A program made the position numbers and the translations under genes. DNA of 64,000 nt from Phanerochaete sordida (Eukaryota; Basidiomycota; Agaricomycetes; Polyporales; Phanerochaetaceae), in the NCBI GenBank assembly GCA_019973155.2, contig BPQB01000004.1, forward strand, positions 434,001 through 498,000, given 5' to 3'. Below the pieces are notes generated by a model that did no database searches, was not told where the DNA came from, and worked only from the letters and a program-made list of their open reading frames with translations. Numbering within the stretch: the first letter of the stretch is position 1; the number at the start of each line of letters is the position of its first letter. Shown here in pieces: positions 20,964-31,894 of the stretch.

Positions 20964-23900
20964 TCACTTGTTCGCAAGCCGCGACGACCGCCGCACCGGG
21001 GCCTCAGCAGCCTTCGCGGAACCCTTCGCCGGGCCCCTCGTCGCAGCGCGAATCTTGGCCGACTTGACGGGCTTCTCCTTCGGGAGCGCGGCCTTCCGCC
21101 GGGGTGCGGGCTCAGGAGGGCTGGCAGCGACGAGGGTCTCGGACGTCTCCTCAGGTACAGCAGGCAGCACAGGAGCCGCTGGCGGCTGCGCCCGGGTCGT
21201 CCCCGCCCGGCCCTTGCCCCTGCCCCGGGTACCCGCCGCCCTCCCTCGCGGCGGCGCTGCCGCGGGAGGCGGTGGCTGGACGTTCTCGTTGGACTCCATC
21301 AGCCGTCTCGACCGGCGCGGCCCTCCGCCGCGTGCGGGCGCATACTCGAGGGGCGCCGCAGGCCCGGCGGCCCCGAGCCCCGGAGACAGCCGCGGGAGCT
21401 CGTCGCTAGGATCTACGCGCGTGTAGTAGGTGACCCCGTTCTCGTCGATGCGCACGCGCTTGGCGTGCGTGCCGCCGGGCTGCGTCGTCGACGAGTCCGG
21501 CGCGCCGGACGCCACGTCCTCGGTAAACTTGGGCGTCCCGTTCGCGTTCACCCCGGCCTTGCGCTTCTTCCTCCCCGTCGCGTTCTTCGTCCGCGTGGAC
21601 GTGAACGCGGACAGCCCGCGGAACTGGTCGACGTACTTGACCTCGGCCTGGAGGGCCTCCACCTTCTCGGGGTCCGTGAGCCACCAGTAGAATAGGTCCA
21701 CGAGCTTCTCGTGCGTCGTGAGCGGCCCGGGCCCAGTGAGCCTTGTCTGCAGCCTGGGGTCGGTCGTGGGTCGCACGCGTGGGCGGTCCGCCATCCCAGC
21801 ATCGACGAATGCGCTGGGTGCTTTCACTAACGTACTCTTCGGCCGCACGTCGGGATTGTCCTGCGCCTTTGCTGCGTCTGAAACTCCGCTTTCCGCGTTG
21901 TCGTCAGCCTTGTCAAGGAGCTCTGGATCATACTTGTCCAGCGATTTAAAGTCGATGGTGGCATACTGCTCTTTGAGCTTCGCGAACGCGTCCTTGAGGA
22001 AAAGGCCCAGCTGGCTAGGCTTCCCATCGTTGGTCGTAAATTGGATGTTCATGGTGCCTGAGTTGGCAGCATCCCATTTCGCGTTACCACCCTTGGAAAA
22101 TCCGCTGTCTATGCAGAGGCGTTCATCGTAGAAGAAGTCGTGCACGAACTTCGAAAGCCCGTCTCCTTGCTCCGCAATGACTTGGCGCCGGATGTCTTCT
22201 TCGAGCTCTCTTAAATCCAAGGTCCGACCGCCGGGCGAGTAATTGTGGCGATGAAAACGCACAGCCATGTAGAAGATGACATAAACGAATGGCTCGATAT
22301 CGTCTGAGACTGCTGGTGGTTTGAGAGGATAGCGGAGAGACAGGGCCGATTTAAACGGCCAGGTACCCTGTACGGCGTGCTCTTTAGTCAATCCCCACGA
22401 GAGCGCTAACAGCCAACTCACCGATATGCCCATAGGCTCTGAGGCGCCCTTATCAAAATCGCTGGACAACCGGGACAGGTCCCAGTCGTTCAGAAACCCC
22501 TTGCCCGTGCTCGGCTCGATCATGATGTTGCCGATACTGATGTCGCGGTGGAGCACACCCGCCTTCTCCCAAGCCTGCTGGTGTGCTGCGCGGCGAACGG
22601 TTTATCAGCGACGACGCATACACAACCGAACGAATGGCGCACCAAGAAGCGCGTATGAAATCGCATTGAGGAGTTCGTGAGCGTTTGTATAGTCCTCCAG
22701 CACGCGCCCGACCTCCTTCGTGACGAGCCGCGTGTGTATCCGCCGCGCAGTGCACGCAATGTAGCGGTGCGCGAGCGTCTCCTGCGGCACCGCAAAGCCG
22801 TCGTCCTCGCCCTCCGCCACGGGCTCGACGACGTCGCCGCCCGCGACGGGCGTCGCGATGAACTGCACGGCATTCGCGTGCAGGTGGCGGTACACCTCGA
22901 GCTCGGTGTGCCGGCGCGCGGGCGCGCGCCACTGGTCCTTGAAGAACACGAGCCGGTCGCCCGCGACGTCGTACGCGACGTACCCGCGCGTGCAGCGCCC
23001 CGTGAGCGAGTAGTGGCACGCGATCGGCCGCCCGAGCACGAACGCGCGCGGCGCCGGCGCGGCCGCCGGTGGCGCGCCCAGGTGCACGACGGGGCACACG
23101 ACCTGCGGCGCGGTCAGCGGTCAGCGGGCGCGGCGGGTGGGGGTGAGAAGGGGCGCACCTTGAAGAGCGGGTAGCAGCGCCGGTCGGCGAGCATCCACGT
23201 CTTGTAGTAGCGGAGGAGCTCGGAGTCGTCGGGCGGCGCGAACGCCTCGAGCGCGGCGACCTCGTCCGCGGCCGGCGCCGTCGCGGTCGGGTCGAAGCCC
23301 TGGCGCGGCGGCGGCACGGTGAAGAGGCGGAAGAGCAGGTTCGGGAACGCCCAGCGCGCGCGCAGGACGTGGAAGGGGCGCGAGACGAGCGCGCCCGCGC
23401 GGTCGAAGCGGAAGGCGCGCACCCAGGGGCCCGCGATGAGGAACGCGAAGAGGTGCGTGCGCTGCTGGCGCAGGAGCGCCTCCGCGGCGTACTTGAAGAG
23501 CTGTGCGCGCGCGCGCGTGTTGTCCTCGCCGGGCAGCACGAGCGGCGCGTCCGCGGGGGGCTCGTCGTCGTCTGCGGGGAACGAGAAGCCGGTGGCCTCG
23601 CCGCGGCGCTTGACCTCCATCCAGAACGTGATCCACGGCCACGCGCAGCGCCCGTAGTACGTGACGTCGCTGCGCATCTTGTGCATGTACGCCCGGTAGG
23701 CCTCGTCGTGCGTCGGGTAGGCGCAGATGTCGGGCCGCATGTCGTTCACTGCGCTCTCGGCCAGGCAGGCAGTGGCCTTGATTACGTACTTCGGGTGCTC
23801 GGTGACCGCATGGGCCAGCTCCGTAACAGTGCTCCCGGCACGACACTGCTCGAAGGTTACTTATCTGCGTCGTGGTAATTAAAGTAGACACTCACTATAG

Positions 23901-24297
23901 CGGCGTAGAATCTCTTTTCGAGCTTTAACTTGCCTCCCCTCTTGATTTTAGATAGAGTGGCCAGGCTTCGAAAGTCCTTGACACGTTTGGACTCCTCCTC
24001 GGTCATGTCTCTGCCCCCGATGCAGTCGAAGATGACGGACAGATCGACTTGAACGACTTTACGCTCCATTTCTGCAGAGGCCTGTTTCGCAAAGTTGGCC
24101 CTCTTGGGTGCTGGATTGTCTGCGCCGACGGCCTGCGAGTCCGTCGAAAACTTGTGATGTGTAGGCGAGCCCGGCGGTTTAAGTTCCCTAAGCCTCAGTG
24201 GGTTGAAGGCCAGGGGGTGGTTGTGAGATCCTAAGACTGCGTGCTTCAGGGAACTTTGGGGCGTTCGAGGCTTCCCGGAGGGTGAGTGTTCGGACAT
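20964..24297 (-). CDS. FunK1-type fungal protein kinase (copy B)
   Basis: Second FunK1 kinase, on the opposite strand from copy A. The ATG at 24297 opens MSEHSPSGKPRTPQSSLKH. Exon 1 ends at a GTGAGT donor near 23895 after RFYAAI. The N-terminal module follows (QRTHLFAFLIAGPWVRAFRF, PNLLFRLF). Then GRCTRGYVAYD, LVFFKDQWR, IHTRLVTKEVGRVLEDYTNA and, after an intron, KAGVLHRDISIGNIMI and FLNDWDLSRL. The C-terminal lobe (GTWPFKSALSLRYP, VSDDIEPFVYVIFYMAVRFH) is intact. A long low-complexity tail is rich in Pro, Ala, Arg and Lys. It has the shared motif KRVRIDENGVTYYTRVDPSD and ends RRSSRLANK. Exons from 22.7 to 23.7 kb are strikingly GC-rich. Catalytic HRD is intact; DFG is again replaced by DWD. 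The gene is divergent from the histidine methyltransferase gene. Confidence 0.92.
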
Positions 24298-25000
24298 GGT
24301 TGCGGACAGAGAGAGCGAGTGGCGCTCACCTAGGCCAAAGGCGACAAGAGGCCTGATTATATGTCTGGGCCCGCCAGGCCACTGGCAGTGCGCGCTTATT
24401 TGCCTGAGGGTCGCGAGGCAATGACTCGACAATCGGGGTGCTCTGGCCCCGGGACAATTGAGTTGCCTTGCTACCGAAAGCGCGTCGTTCAGTTGGCCTC
24501 AAACGTCTCTCGCCATGTTCAGTGTGCACTCACAGAGACGCAGCTGTATCGCAGGAAATCGCTGCAGGCAAATCCACCTGGGCGTAGGAGGAAACCTCCT
24601 CTGCGACGTGAACGTTGTGCTTTTGTCCCGAAAAGGCACGTGCAGTTCGCCTTGATCGCCGCCCACGGTTAGACGCCGAGATGGGAGGCCTGCATTAAGG
24701 CCAGCTCCTGGCAGCACTGCTTGGAAAGAGAGCCCGCAAAAATGATTATGGAATATAGGAATATTTGTACGAGAAAAGAGAAGTAGCTGAGCAGGCGGCC
24801 GGTCACTCTCACCCGGGGTCCCGGCGTGTGATAGACGCCGTCCTTTGTGGCGTCATTGCCATCAATTTTTAGATTATTCGCTGCGCTCTCTTCCCATCAG
24901 CCGACGACTCCCTCAAGTATGTTGCAGCGACCGACACCTTGGTAATGTTTCTAAAATACTTATCATATTGCTTCCAGGACAGCCCTATCATTCTCAAATC
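24298..25000. other. Divergent promoter region (FunK1 B / HPM1)
   Basis: Seven hundred bases between two start codons on opposite strands. No supported ORF. It probably serves as promoter for both genes and may contain 5' UTR introns. Confidence 0.4.
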
Positions 25001-26420
25001 ATGTTCAAGTTTGACTTTGACCTCGAGGACGAAGAGCTTGATGAGACCCTCGCTCCCCAAATCTCTTCCAGCACAGGCAAAGCAAACGATGCCGCACGTA
25101 CAGAGGAAAGCCACCTGGAGACAGCACCACCATTTATTGAGCTTCAGCTCGAAGACTTGGTACCCAAATTATCACGTCTACACCGCGTTTTGGGCTAACA
25201 CTCTCGCCCTTACACAGCTCACACAGCTCCCGGACGTGATCAGCTACTCACCCGTGCAGGTGCCCTCTCTCAGCACAGACGCCAGCGCGCCCGCACCAGT
25301 CTTCCTGGCCAAGCGCGACCTCTACGACGCGCGCTTCCAGCTCATCGCGGCCGGCGCGGACGAGTACGCAGGGGAGCAGGCCGAGGGCTCGGACCGCGAC
25401 CTCCAGTACGTCGAGGCGCCCTCGGACCTCGTGCCCGGCGTGTACGAGGGCGGGCTCAAGACGTGGGAGTGCAGCGTCGACCTCGCGGGCTGCGTGCGCG
25501 ACATGCTCGGCGACGTCCTCCAGCGCGCGGACAGCCTGCGCTCGCTCGAGGTGCGCTCCCCGCTCCCTCACGCAGCGCTCTGGGCTCACGAGATGCACGC
25601 AGCTGGGCTGCGGCACGGCCATGCCGTCGCTGATGCTCCTCAGGGAAGTCCTCTCGGGCCCGCCGCGCCCGGAACGGCGCATCGAGCTGCACCTGCAGGA
25701 CTACAACGAGCTCGTCTTCCGGCTCGTCACGCTCCCGAACCTGATCCTCGCATGGTGTACGCCGCTCCCATCTCCCGCATCGCCCGTCGCTGACCTGCCC
25801 GCCCAGACATGTCCCCCGCCTCCGCGCCCTTCACCGCCTCCTACACGCCCCCACCCACAGACGACGCCGCGCCCGAACCGCTCCCGCCTTCCGACGCATC
25901 GCTCGCGGGCGACCTCACGCTCAGCGCCGACCTCCTGCGCGCCTTCACAACGTCGCTCGCGGCACACGGCGTCGCTCTGCGCCTCTTCGCGGGCGCATGG
26001 GAGGCATTTCCGGCGGCGCTCACGGCGCGGCGCTACGACGTGCTGCTGACGTCCGAGACGCTCTACGCGCCCGCGAGCCTCGCGCCGCTCGCGGACCTGC
26101 TGTGGCGCGCGGGCGCCGCGGGCGCGGGCGGCCTCGAGGCGGCGGCGGGCAGGCTGTCGCTGCGGGACGCGGCCGATGGCGAGGACGGGCGGGCGCACGG
26201 TACGGAGGCGGGGCTGCGGCGCGTGCGCGCGGACGAGCTCCCCGTGTGCCTCGTCGCTGCGAAGCTCGTCTACTTCGGCGTGGGCGGCGGCGTGGCGGAG
26301 TTCACGCGTGCGGTGGAGAGCGGCGCGCCGAGCGGCTGCGCGCGGGGCAGGGGCCGCGTGCACACGGTGTGGAAGAAGGAGGACGGCGTGAAGCGCGTCG
26401 TGATGGAGGTCAAGTGGTAA
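25001..26420 (+). CDS. HPM1: Protein-histidine N-methyltransferase (Hpm1/METTL18 family)
   Basis: Seven-beta-strand SAM-dependent methyltransferase. Yeast Hpm1 and human METTL18 methylate a histidine of ribosomal protein Rpl3/uL3. Exon 1 (MFKFDFDLEDEELDE) is acidic, as in the family. Exon 2 has the YDARFQLIA region and the family block GGLKTWECSVDLAGCVRDML. After a 51-nt intron comes motif I, LGCGTAMPSLMLL, which binds SAM. HLQDYNELVFRLVTLPNL gives the acidic strand-2 region and the NE-like downstream block. The following intron ends just before about 25810. The last exon contains YDVLLTSETLYAP, typical of this methyltransferase group, and ends VMEVKW. The start at 25001 gives the conserved acidic N-terminus. 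Confidence 0.85.
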
Positions 26421-26478
26421 TATAATGGCTATCTACAGTATAATCGAGTGCCAGGCGATGCATGGACGTAGGGTCTGA

Positions 26479-29400
26479 TCATTCCTCGTTCGCAGCCTTC
26501 TTCAATGTGTCCTGCCAGTCCAGTGCCAGCTTCGTAAGCGTCTTGCTTTTGGCTATGAGACGCTCGTGGGTCAGCCTGGGACGCGTCGAGGCGGCAGCAG
26601 AGGGCGTACCGAAAATATTCAAGACATCCTTCAGCAGATCGCGCTTCGAGAAGCCAAGCAGCGTCGGCGACCACGACTCCTCCCTCCCGGGCCTCCTGCG
26701 CGCACAAACGCCGTCAGCCACCGCACATCCCCGCACAGGCGCACACGCACCAGTACGTCGGCCCAAACAGCTCCTTGACGAGCTCCTCCGCCTTCGCGCG
26801 GAAGCCCTCGTCCGCGAGCTTCCGCGCATAGAGCACGAGCGCCTGCTTGTACTCCGGCGCGCTGTCGAGCGCGCGCGCGGCGTGCATGCGCGTCTCGAGG
26901 TGCCCGAGCGTGAGCGCCGTGCCCCACCACGCCGGGCGCGGCGCGGCGCCGCCTGCGCCCGCGTGCTCGCTCAGCGCGCCCTCGAGCGCGCTCACGGGCC
27001 CGCGCGCCGCGAGCTGCGAGTTCGCGCGCGTGCGCGCGGGCCACGCGTCCGAGCCCTCCGCGAACCAGCCGTCGCTGAGCCGCGTCCACGCGCAGAGCGC
27101 GGCGTCGTAGCTGTGCGTGATGCCCGTCGAGAGCTGGAGCATCGGCGCGCCGTTCGGGCGCACGGTCGCGGAGAGGACGGTGCAGTTCGGTGAGGCGCCG
27201 ATGATGGGGAGGACGGAGGTGGGCGGAAAGAGGGCGCGCTGCTGCTTGACGTTCCTGCGGGAAAAGATGAGATATGGGGCATGTGGAAGAAAGAGAACAC
27301 ACGTACCATACGTAGACCTGCCCACTCGAAGTCAAAGCGAGGAGGCAGTTCTTGTTGGCACTGAGCTGACAACATGGCGATCCAAGACTCATAGTTGGCA
27401 TCAACCTAGATAACCATGAGCACGAAGGATATCCCTTGGTCAAAGCAGGGATCGTACCTTCTGCCAGTCGAAGAATAGATGTTTAGCGAACCATCTTGCA
27501 TCGCTGCAGCACAGAAACAGCTTGATGCCGCCAGAGCCAGGACAGGAGAAGAGAGGTAGTCCAGCCACTGTGTCTGCTTGCCGCTGACAAAAATGACTTC
27601 ATGGGGTGCTGCAAAAGAGTATCAGAAGTTGTGCTATCTGGAACAAGCAGACTCGACTCACAGCCATCCTCGGAGTTCCGGGCCTCCAGTAAATCATCCC
27701 CGCCTTCGACTTGCACCTTCAAATACGTCAACAGCGGCGCAATCGGTAGTCTTGCTGCAACGTTCTGCGCGCCGGCCGCAGCCGCGGCATCGTAGACGAC
27801 AACGCCGCCAGGCGGTGCGATCTCGCGGACAGGCACGACGTCGCGTGGGCGGTCGCCGCCAAGCGTGCGCGCCTTGCTGGGGCGGTCGTCGATGGCGTCC
27901 ATGACGCTCGACTTGCGCTTCCCGCGGCCGTTGGTCTCGAGCGCGCTGATCTGCACGTCCGTGTTCATGTCGACGTCCTCGGGGTACGCGAGCTGCAGCT
28001 CCTCGCTCTGCCCACGGCCCGCGCCGAACGCGCTCGCGGGCTGCTCCGGCGCACTCAGCAGCATCGACGACGGTGGCGGCCGGCTCGGGACGATGCCCGC
28101 GATCTCGTGGAAGCTGCGGCCTGTCGTGCGTGGTGGGATTGTGATGTGCGCGGAGCTCGAGGGGCCATGCGACGTGCTTGCGGAGGGAACGTGGGCGGAG
28201 GGGATGTTGGCGGAGGGGATCGAGCCGCCGAAGGAACCGACAAAGGTTGGCTGTACCCGTTTCTGGTTCTTGCGTTTTGCAACGAGCTTGTTGACAACCT
28301 CGCCCCCGTTCGAGGACATGCCGAAACCAAGGTCCTGTACGTGCGCGTTGGCAGGCGCACGGCCAGGCGACGGTGGCGGAGTCATCCGCGTGTCTAGCTG
28401 TTTCGAGAAGTGCGAGAAGCCCTCAGGCAGAGGGGGCGGCGTGAAACCGAACTTCTTGAGATACGTCTCTTGTGCGGCCTGGGGTGCTATGCCTTCGAGC
28501 TCGTCTGGGTCAAAGCTGAAGACAGCCATGGTCCCATCGGACGAGACTGCGTATAGAGTTAGGCCGTCAGATGACCTGAAACGCCGCTGATCAACACACA
28601 CGCTCGAGCCAGGCGTAGGGCGCGTGCACGCACCAACTCAAATCCATGATCTGGCGCTCGAAGACCTCCTTCGCCACGACAAGCGGTCGCGCTGATTTCG
28701 TTTGCCAGACGGAGACAGAGCGGTCGTCCGCACCAAGCGCCGCTACTGAGCAGATGTTCGAAGCGACGACGGAGGAGCTCGGGTCGCGGAGGAATATATG
28801 GGGATTATAGGCCTATTGACTGGTCACATATGAGGCCTTGGGACGTAGCGTGCACACGTACCGCAACTTCGACGGTGTTCTCATGGCCAACCAAGCTGAT
28901 CTCTGATGTCCAAGAGTTCCTCGCGATGACGGCAGCAATGAACACGTAGCCCTTGTTGTTCGTGGCATTAGACGCAGTGATATGTGCCCCATCGGGGGAC
29001 CAACTGTTGACATGATTTAGCTTAGGCTTACTAAGTTCCACAGTAGCCCACACCTTAGTCTGCGAAAGAATGTACCCGGCGAGTCTTCAAAAGGCTTCTT
29101 AACTTCGGCTTCGAGACCCCAGTCTGTTGTCCGCCAGATCTTGACTGACCTGTCGTCGGAAGAAGTCGCGAGGAACTCCCCTACTGGGTCCCAGCAAACG
29201 CCCTTGACGAAGCCCTGGTGCTGGTCGAGCGTTCGTAGCCGTTCTGCGTGGCGTCAGCGCAAGCGAGAGGTGGAGATTCGTGTCAACACACCTAGCGTGA
29301 AGCCGCACCAGATGATAAGTTTTGAATCCAACCCCACAGACGCGAGATATCTGTCCCCAGGGGACCACGCCAAGTCCGTGACATCTGCAGCTGTCAGCGG

Positions 29401-29947
29401 TGGGTTCAGCAGATGACTGCAAGTGGACGTACCGCTCTCGTGCCCTGGCAAGCGTTTCAGCGGTTTCCAGCCCTCTACGTTGACCTCATCAGAGCCCCAG
29501 ACCTTCCCCCTCGCGTTTCTAGGCGCTGTATAATGAACAATGGTTTCAGCTGCCGGGGTGGGGTGTACGCACGGGTCGAGGTCCCAAATCATTATGATAG
29601 CATCGTCGCTCCCACTCGCCAGCCATTTCCCGGAGTGCGCCCACCGCACGGTGAGTACAGGGCCCGTGTGCATCGTCAGGGTGCAAAGTAGCTTCGGCGG
29701 GCGACCGGAGAGCTCGGAGTCGCGGTTGAGAATCGGCTTCGTGCTCCATATGCGCACCTTCGCGTCGAGACCTCCGGTGGCGATGCGCGAGGAGTCTGGG
29801 TGTACATGACACGAGAACATCGAGAGCCGCTTGGTCTGGTCGCGGCTGGACATGGACGAATCTAGCGGACGTTGAGCAGGCCGCGCCGGTGGAAGGCGAG
29901 GCGAACGGACCTTTGTGAGCAACCCAGGCAGGTTTTGTGAAGCGCAT
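26479..29947 (-). CDS. HIR1: HIR1/HIRA histone chaperone subunit
   Basis: Replication-independent H3-H4 chaperone of the HIR complex, acting in nucleosome assembly and histone gene repression. The ATG at 29947 opens MRFTKPAWVAHK, the hallmark HIR1/HIRA N-terminus. After an intron come WD40 repeats: FSCHVHPDSSRIATGGLD, LASGSDDAIIMIWDLD, VTDLAWSPGDRYLASVGLD, LATSSDDRSVKIWR, and further blades to VFSFDPDELEG. A B-domain-like motif (KRKNQKRVQPTFVGS) follows, as used for Asf1 binding. Then a disordered Ser/Pro region and the C-terminal Hira domain (LSANKNCLLALTSSGQVYVW, WWGTALTLGHLETRMHAA) with a helical tail ending LKKAANEE. About ten introns are inferred. It is divergent from the C2H2-RING gene, about 540 bp apart. 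Confidence 0.92.
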
Positions 29948-30483
29948 GATGGTACAATATTATAGCAAGTACAGTACAGCAGTAGATGGAGGGTAGCAGA
30001 ATAAATTGGAGGGTATCGTCGAGGAGGTGAGAGCCAGAGCCGTAAGCGCGTGTCGCGCTGTGGCTTGCCAAATATGGATGATCCGCCATGCGCCACACAA
30101 CGCCCCGACTTTCGACCTGACCACCAGCATCAAGCTCATATATTCGCCGATGTGTACGTCGTCGGGGGAACGTTTTCTCAAAAGTCATCTACTGACCCAC
30201 ATATCACCATGACAGTGCAAATGCCTTGCATCCTCGGCGACGTCACGTCCGGTGCGGCTGCGAAGCATTGGTCGTCGAGCTCAGTCTCGATTGCAACGAT
30301 GACTGCCTCTTTGACGTCGTCCGACGACCACCTTCGCATCGGCGCGCCCGTCAGGACACTCTCCACCTTGCAAGCCGTCCGATGATGAAATACCGGCTGC
30401 ATCCGCTGTGGTATAAATTACAGACACTCTGCACGCTCGACCCCACCATAACTCTCACTTGACGACCCACTATCTCTGCCAAA
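29948..30483. other. Divergent promoter region (HIR1 / C2H2-RING)
   Basis: No supported ORF. A TATAAAT box at 30412-30418 lies 66 bp before the ATG at 30484; the HIR1 start is at the other end. Confidence 0.45.
30411..30418 (+). promoter_or_regulatory. Probable TATA box of the C2H2-RING gene
   Basis: GTATAAAT occurs about 65-70 bp upstream of the ATG at 30484, a usual distance for a fungal TATA element with a short 5' UTR. Confidence 0.45.
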
Positions 30484-31422
30484 ATGTCTGACTTTGTCTA
30501 CTCCGATATGACTTACTGCACTCTCTGCGATCGCTACTTCCCCGGCGAAGAGGCGCGAGCCCAGCACGTTCAAGTATCGATCAACCATCCTCGTTGCGAT
30601 ACATGCAACCGTCGCTTCGCCAACAAGAATTCGCTTCGCAATGTAAGCCTAGCTTAAAGTTTTGACTTTAATGCAGGCATCTGACCCGCCTCTCCAGCAT
30701 TACGTCTATTCTCGGCGTCATCACTATTGCGCTGTTTGCGAGCGAGACTTTCGCACTGCAGCTGGCCTGCGTGCAGTACGTATATACACTTCCTCAGCAA
30801 TGGTCAAGTTGCTGATGTATACCCGCCAGCACATCGAGTATGCCGCAGTGCATCGCGACGACAGCGATTCAGATGAGGACATCGACGATATCGACGACTC
30901 TTCTGAGGGGTGGGAGGATGTAGTCGGAGGGCGAGTATTCCCGGAGGAGAATGCACGGGAGTACCCCGACACTTCGGAGGACGAAGAGGACCCCAACTAT
31001 TGGACGGACGATGACACGGAGGATTTTGAGGAGGAGCGCGACAGCTATTATGGCTTCGCTCGTGCGCCCGCCACTGCGCCTCAGGCCCACGATTCCCACA
31101 ACGCCGCTGCGGACACTCACCAGCCGGTCGCGACCTCGAGCGAAAATGGGAATACAGAGTCGCCTGACACCGAGAAGGCACCGACCTCGGGGGTATTCTT
31201 CAGTTGCCCACTATGCCTAGAGGCTCCGAAGGAGTCCAGCGCGACGCGGTGTGGTCACTTGTTCTGCACCCCGTACGTAACACGCATTGGATATATGGCG
31301 ACGACTAACCTCTCATGTGTAGATGCATTCGCACGGCGTTGTCAAACAAGAAGATGTGTCCGGTGTGCCGCGAGTTCGCGGTGCCGAAGCAGCTCAGGAG
31401 GATATATCTGTCTGCCGCTTAG
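30484..31422 (+). CDS. C2H2 zinc-finger plus C-terminal RING-finger protein
   Basis: Probable E3 ubiquitin ligase. The ATG at 30484 opens MSDFVYSDMTYCTLCDRYFP. Exon 1 has two paired-Cys elements (CTLCDRYF, CDTCNRRFANKNSLRN). Exon 2 has CAVCERDFRTAAGLRA and exon 3 an HIEYAAVH, so the C2H2-like fingers are split by introns. A long acidic middle region follows (Asp/Glu runs, DEDIDDIDDSSEGWEDV). The C-terminal RING reads CPLCLEAPKESSATRCGHLFC. An intron splits it before CIRTALSNKKMCPVCREF, giving a C3HC4 pattern. It ends RRIYLSAA at the TAG at 31420-31422. Pairing N-terminal C2H2 fingers with a C-terminal RING suggests a nucleic-acid- or protein-directed ligase, which is inference. Confidence 0.85.
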
Positions 31423-31894
31423 GCTGCGCCCTTTTCTGTATGCTGTTGAGCAGCAAAGCTGAGATGTATGGTCGTGAACAACGCATTTTCTAAACCATCT
31501 TGCCCGCATTTGGTTATTGTCGGAGCCGTGCGGATGCAGAAATGCAGGCTGGAGTGAATCAAGCGGCGAAAGCGGCGTTGGGGAGATTCCGGCGTTGGCC
31601 CGGAGCCTGCGCAGCTTCTCGCCTGGGGACTCCCCCCGCTCGTACCGACCGTGCTGTCCAGACACAGTCATGGAATTTCTCGCGCACTGTGCATCCGTTG
31701 CGTTCCGACAAGCTGGGATGAGCGTGGTAAAGCGGGCAAAGTAGCGTCGCACAAAGCCGCGCCAAATACAAGCGGACTGTGAATTGTCTCCAGGCGCATA
31801 TAATCGCAGGGCTCAACAGAGTTCAACTTGAAACCGTTTCCCTCACCTTTTTTCGCCCCCACACGCCCCCATACGCACTCCCAAGCCCTCAGCA
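31423..31894. other. Spacer upstream of the PARP-finger gene
   Basis: About 470 bp with no supported gene. A TATA-like TATAATC at about 31799 is the only element worth noting. Confidence 0.35.

Noticed and set aside
27578..28590. Plus-strand ORFs across HIR1
   Set aside because: Antisense shadows of a clear WD40/HIRA gene.
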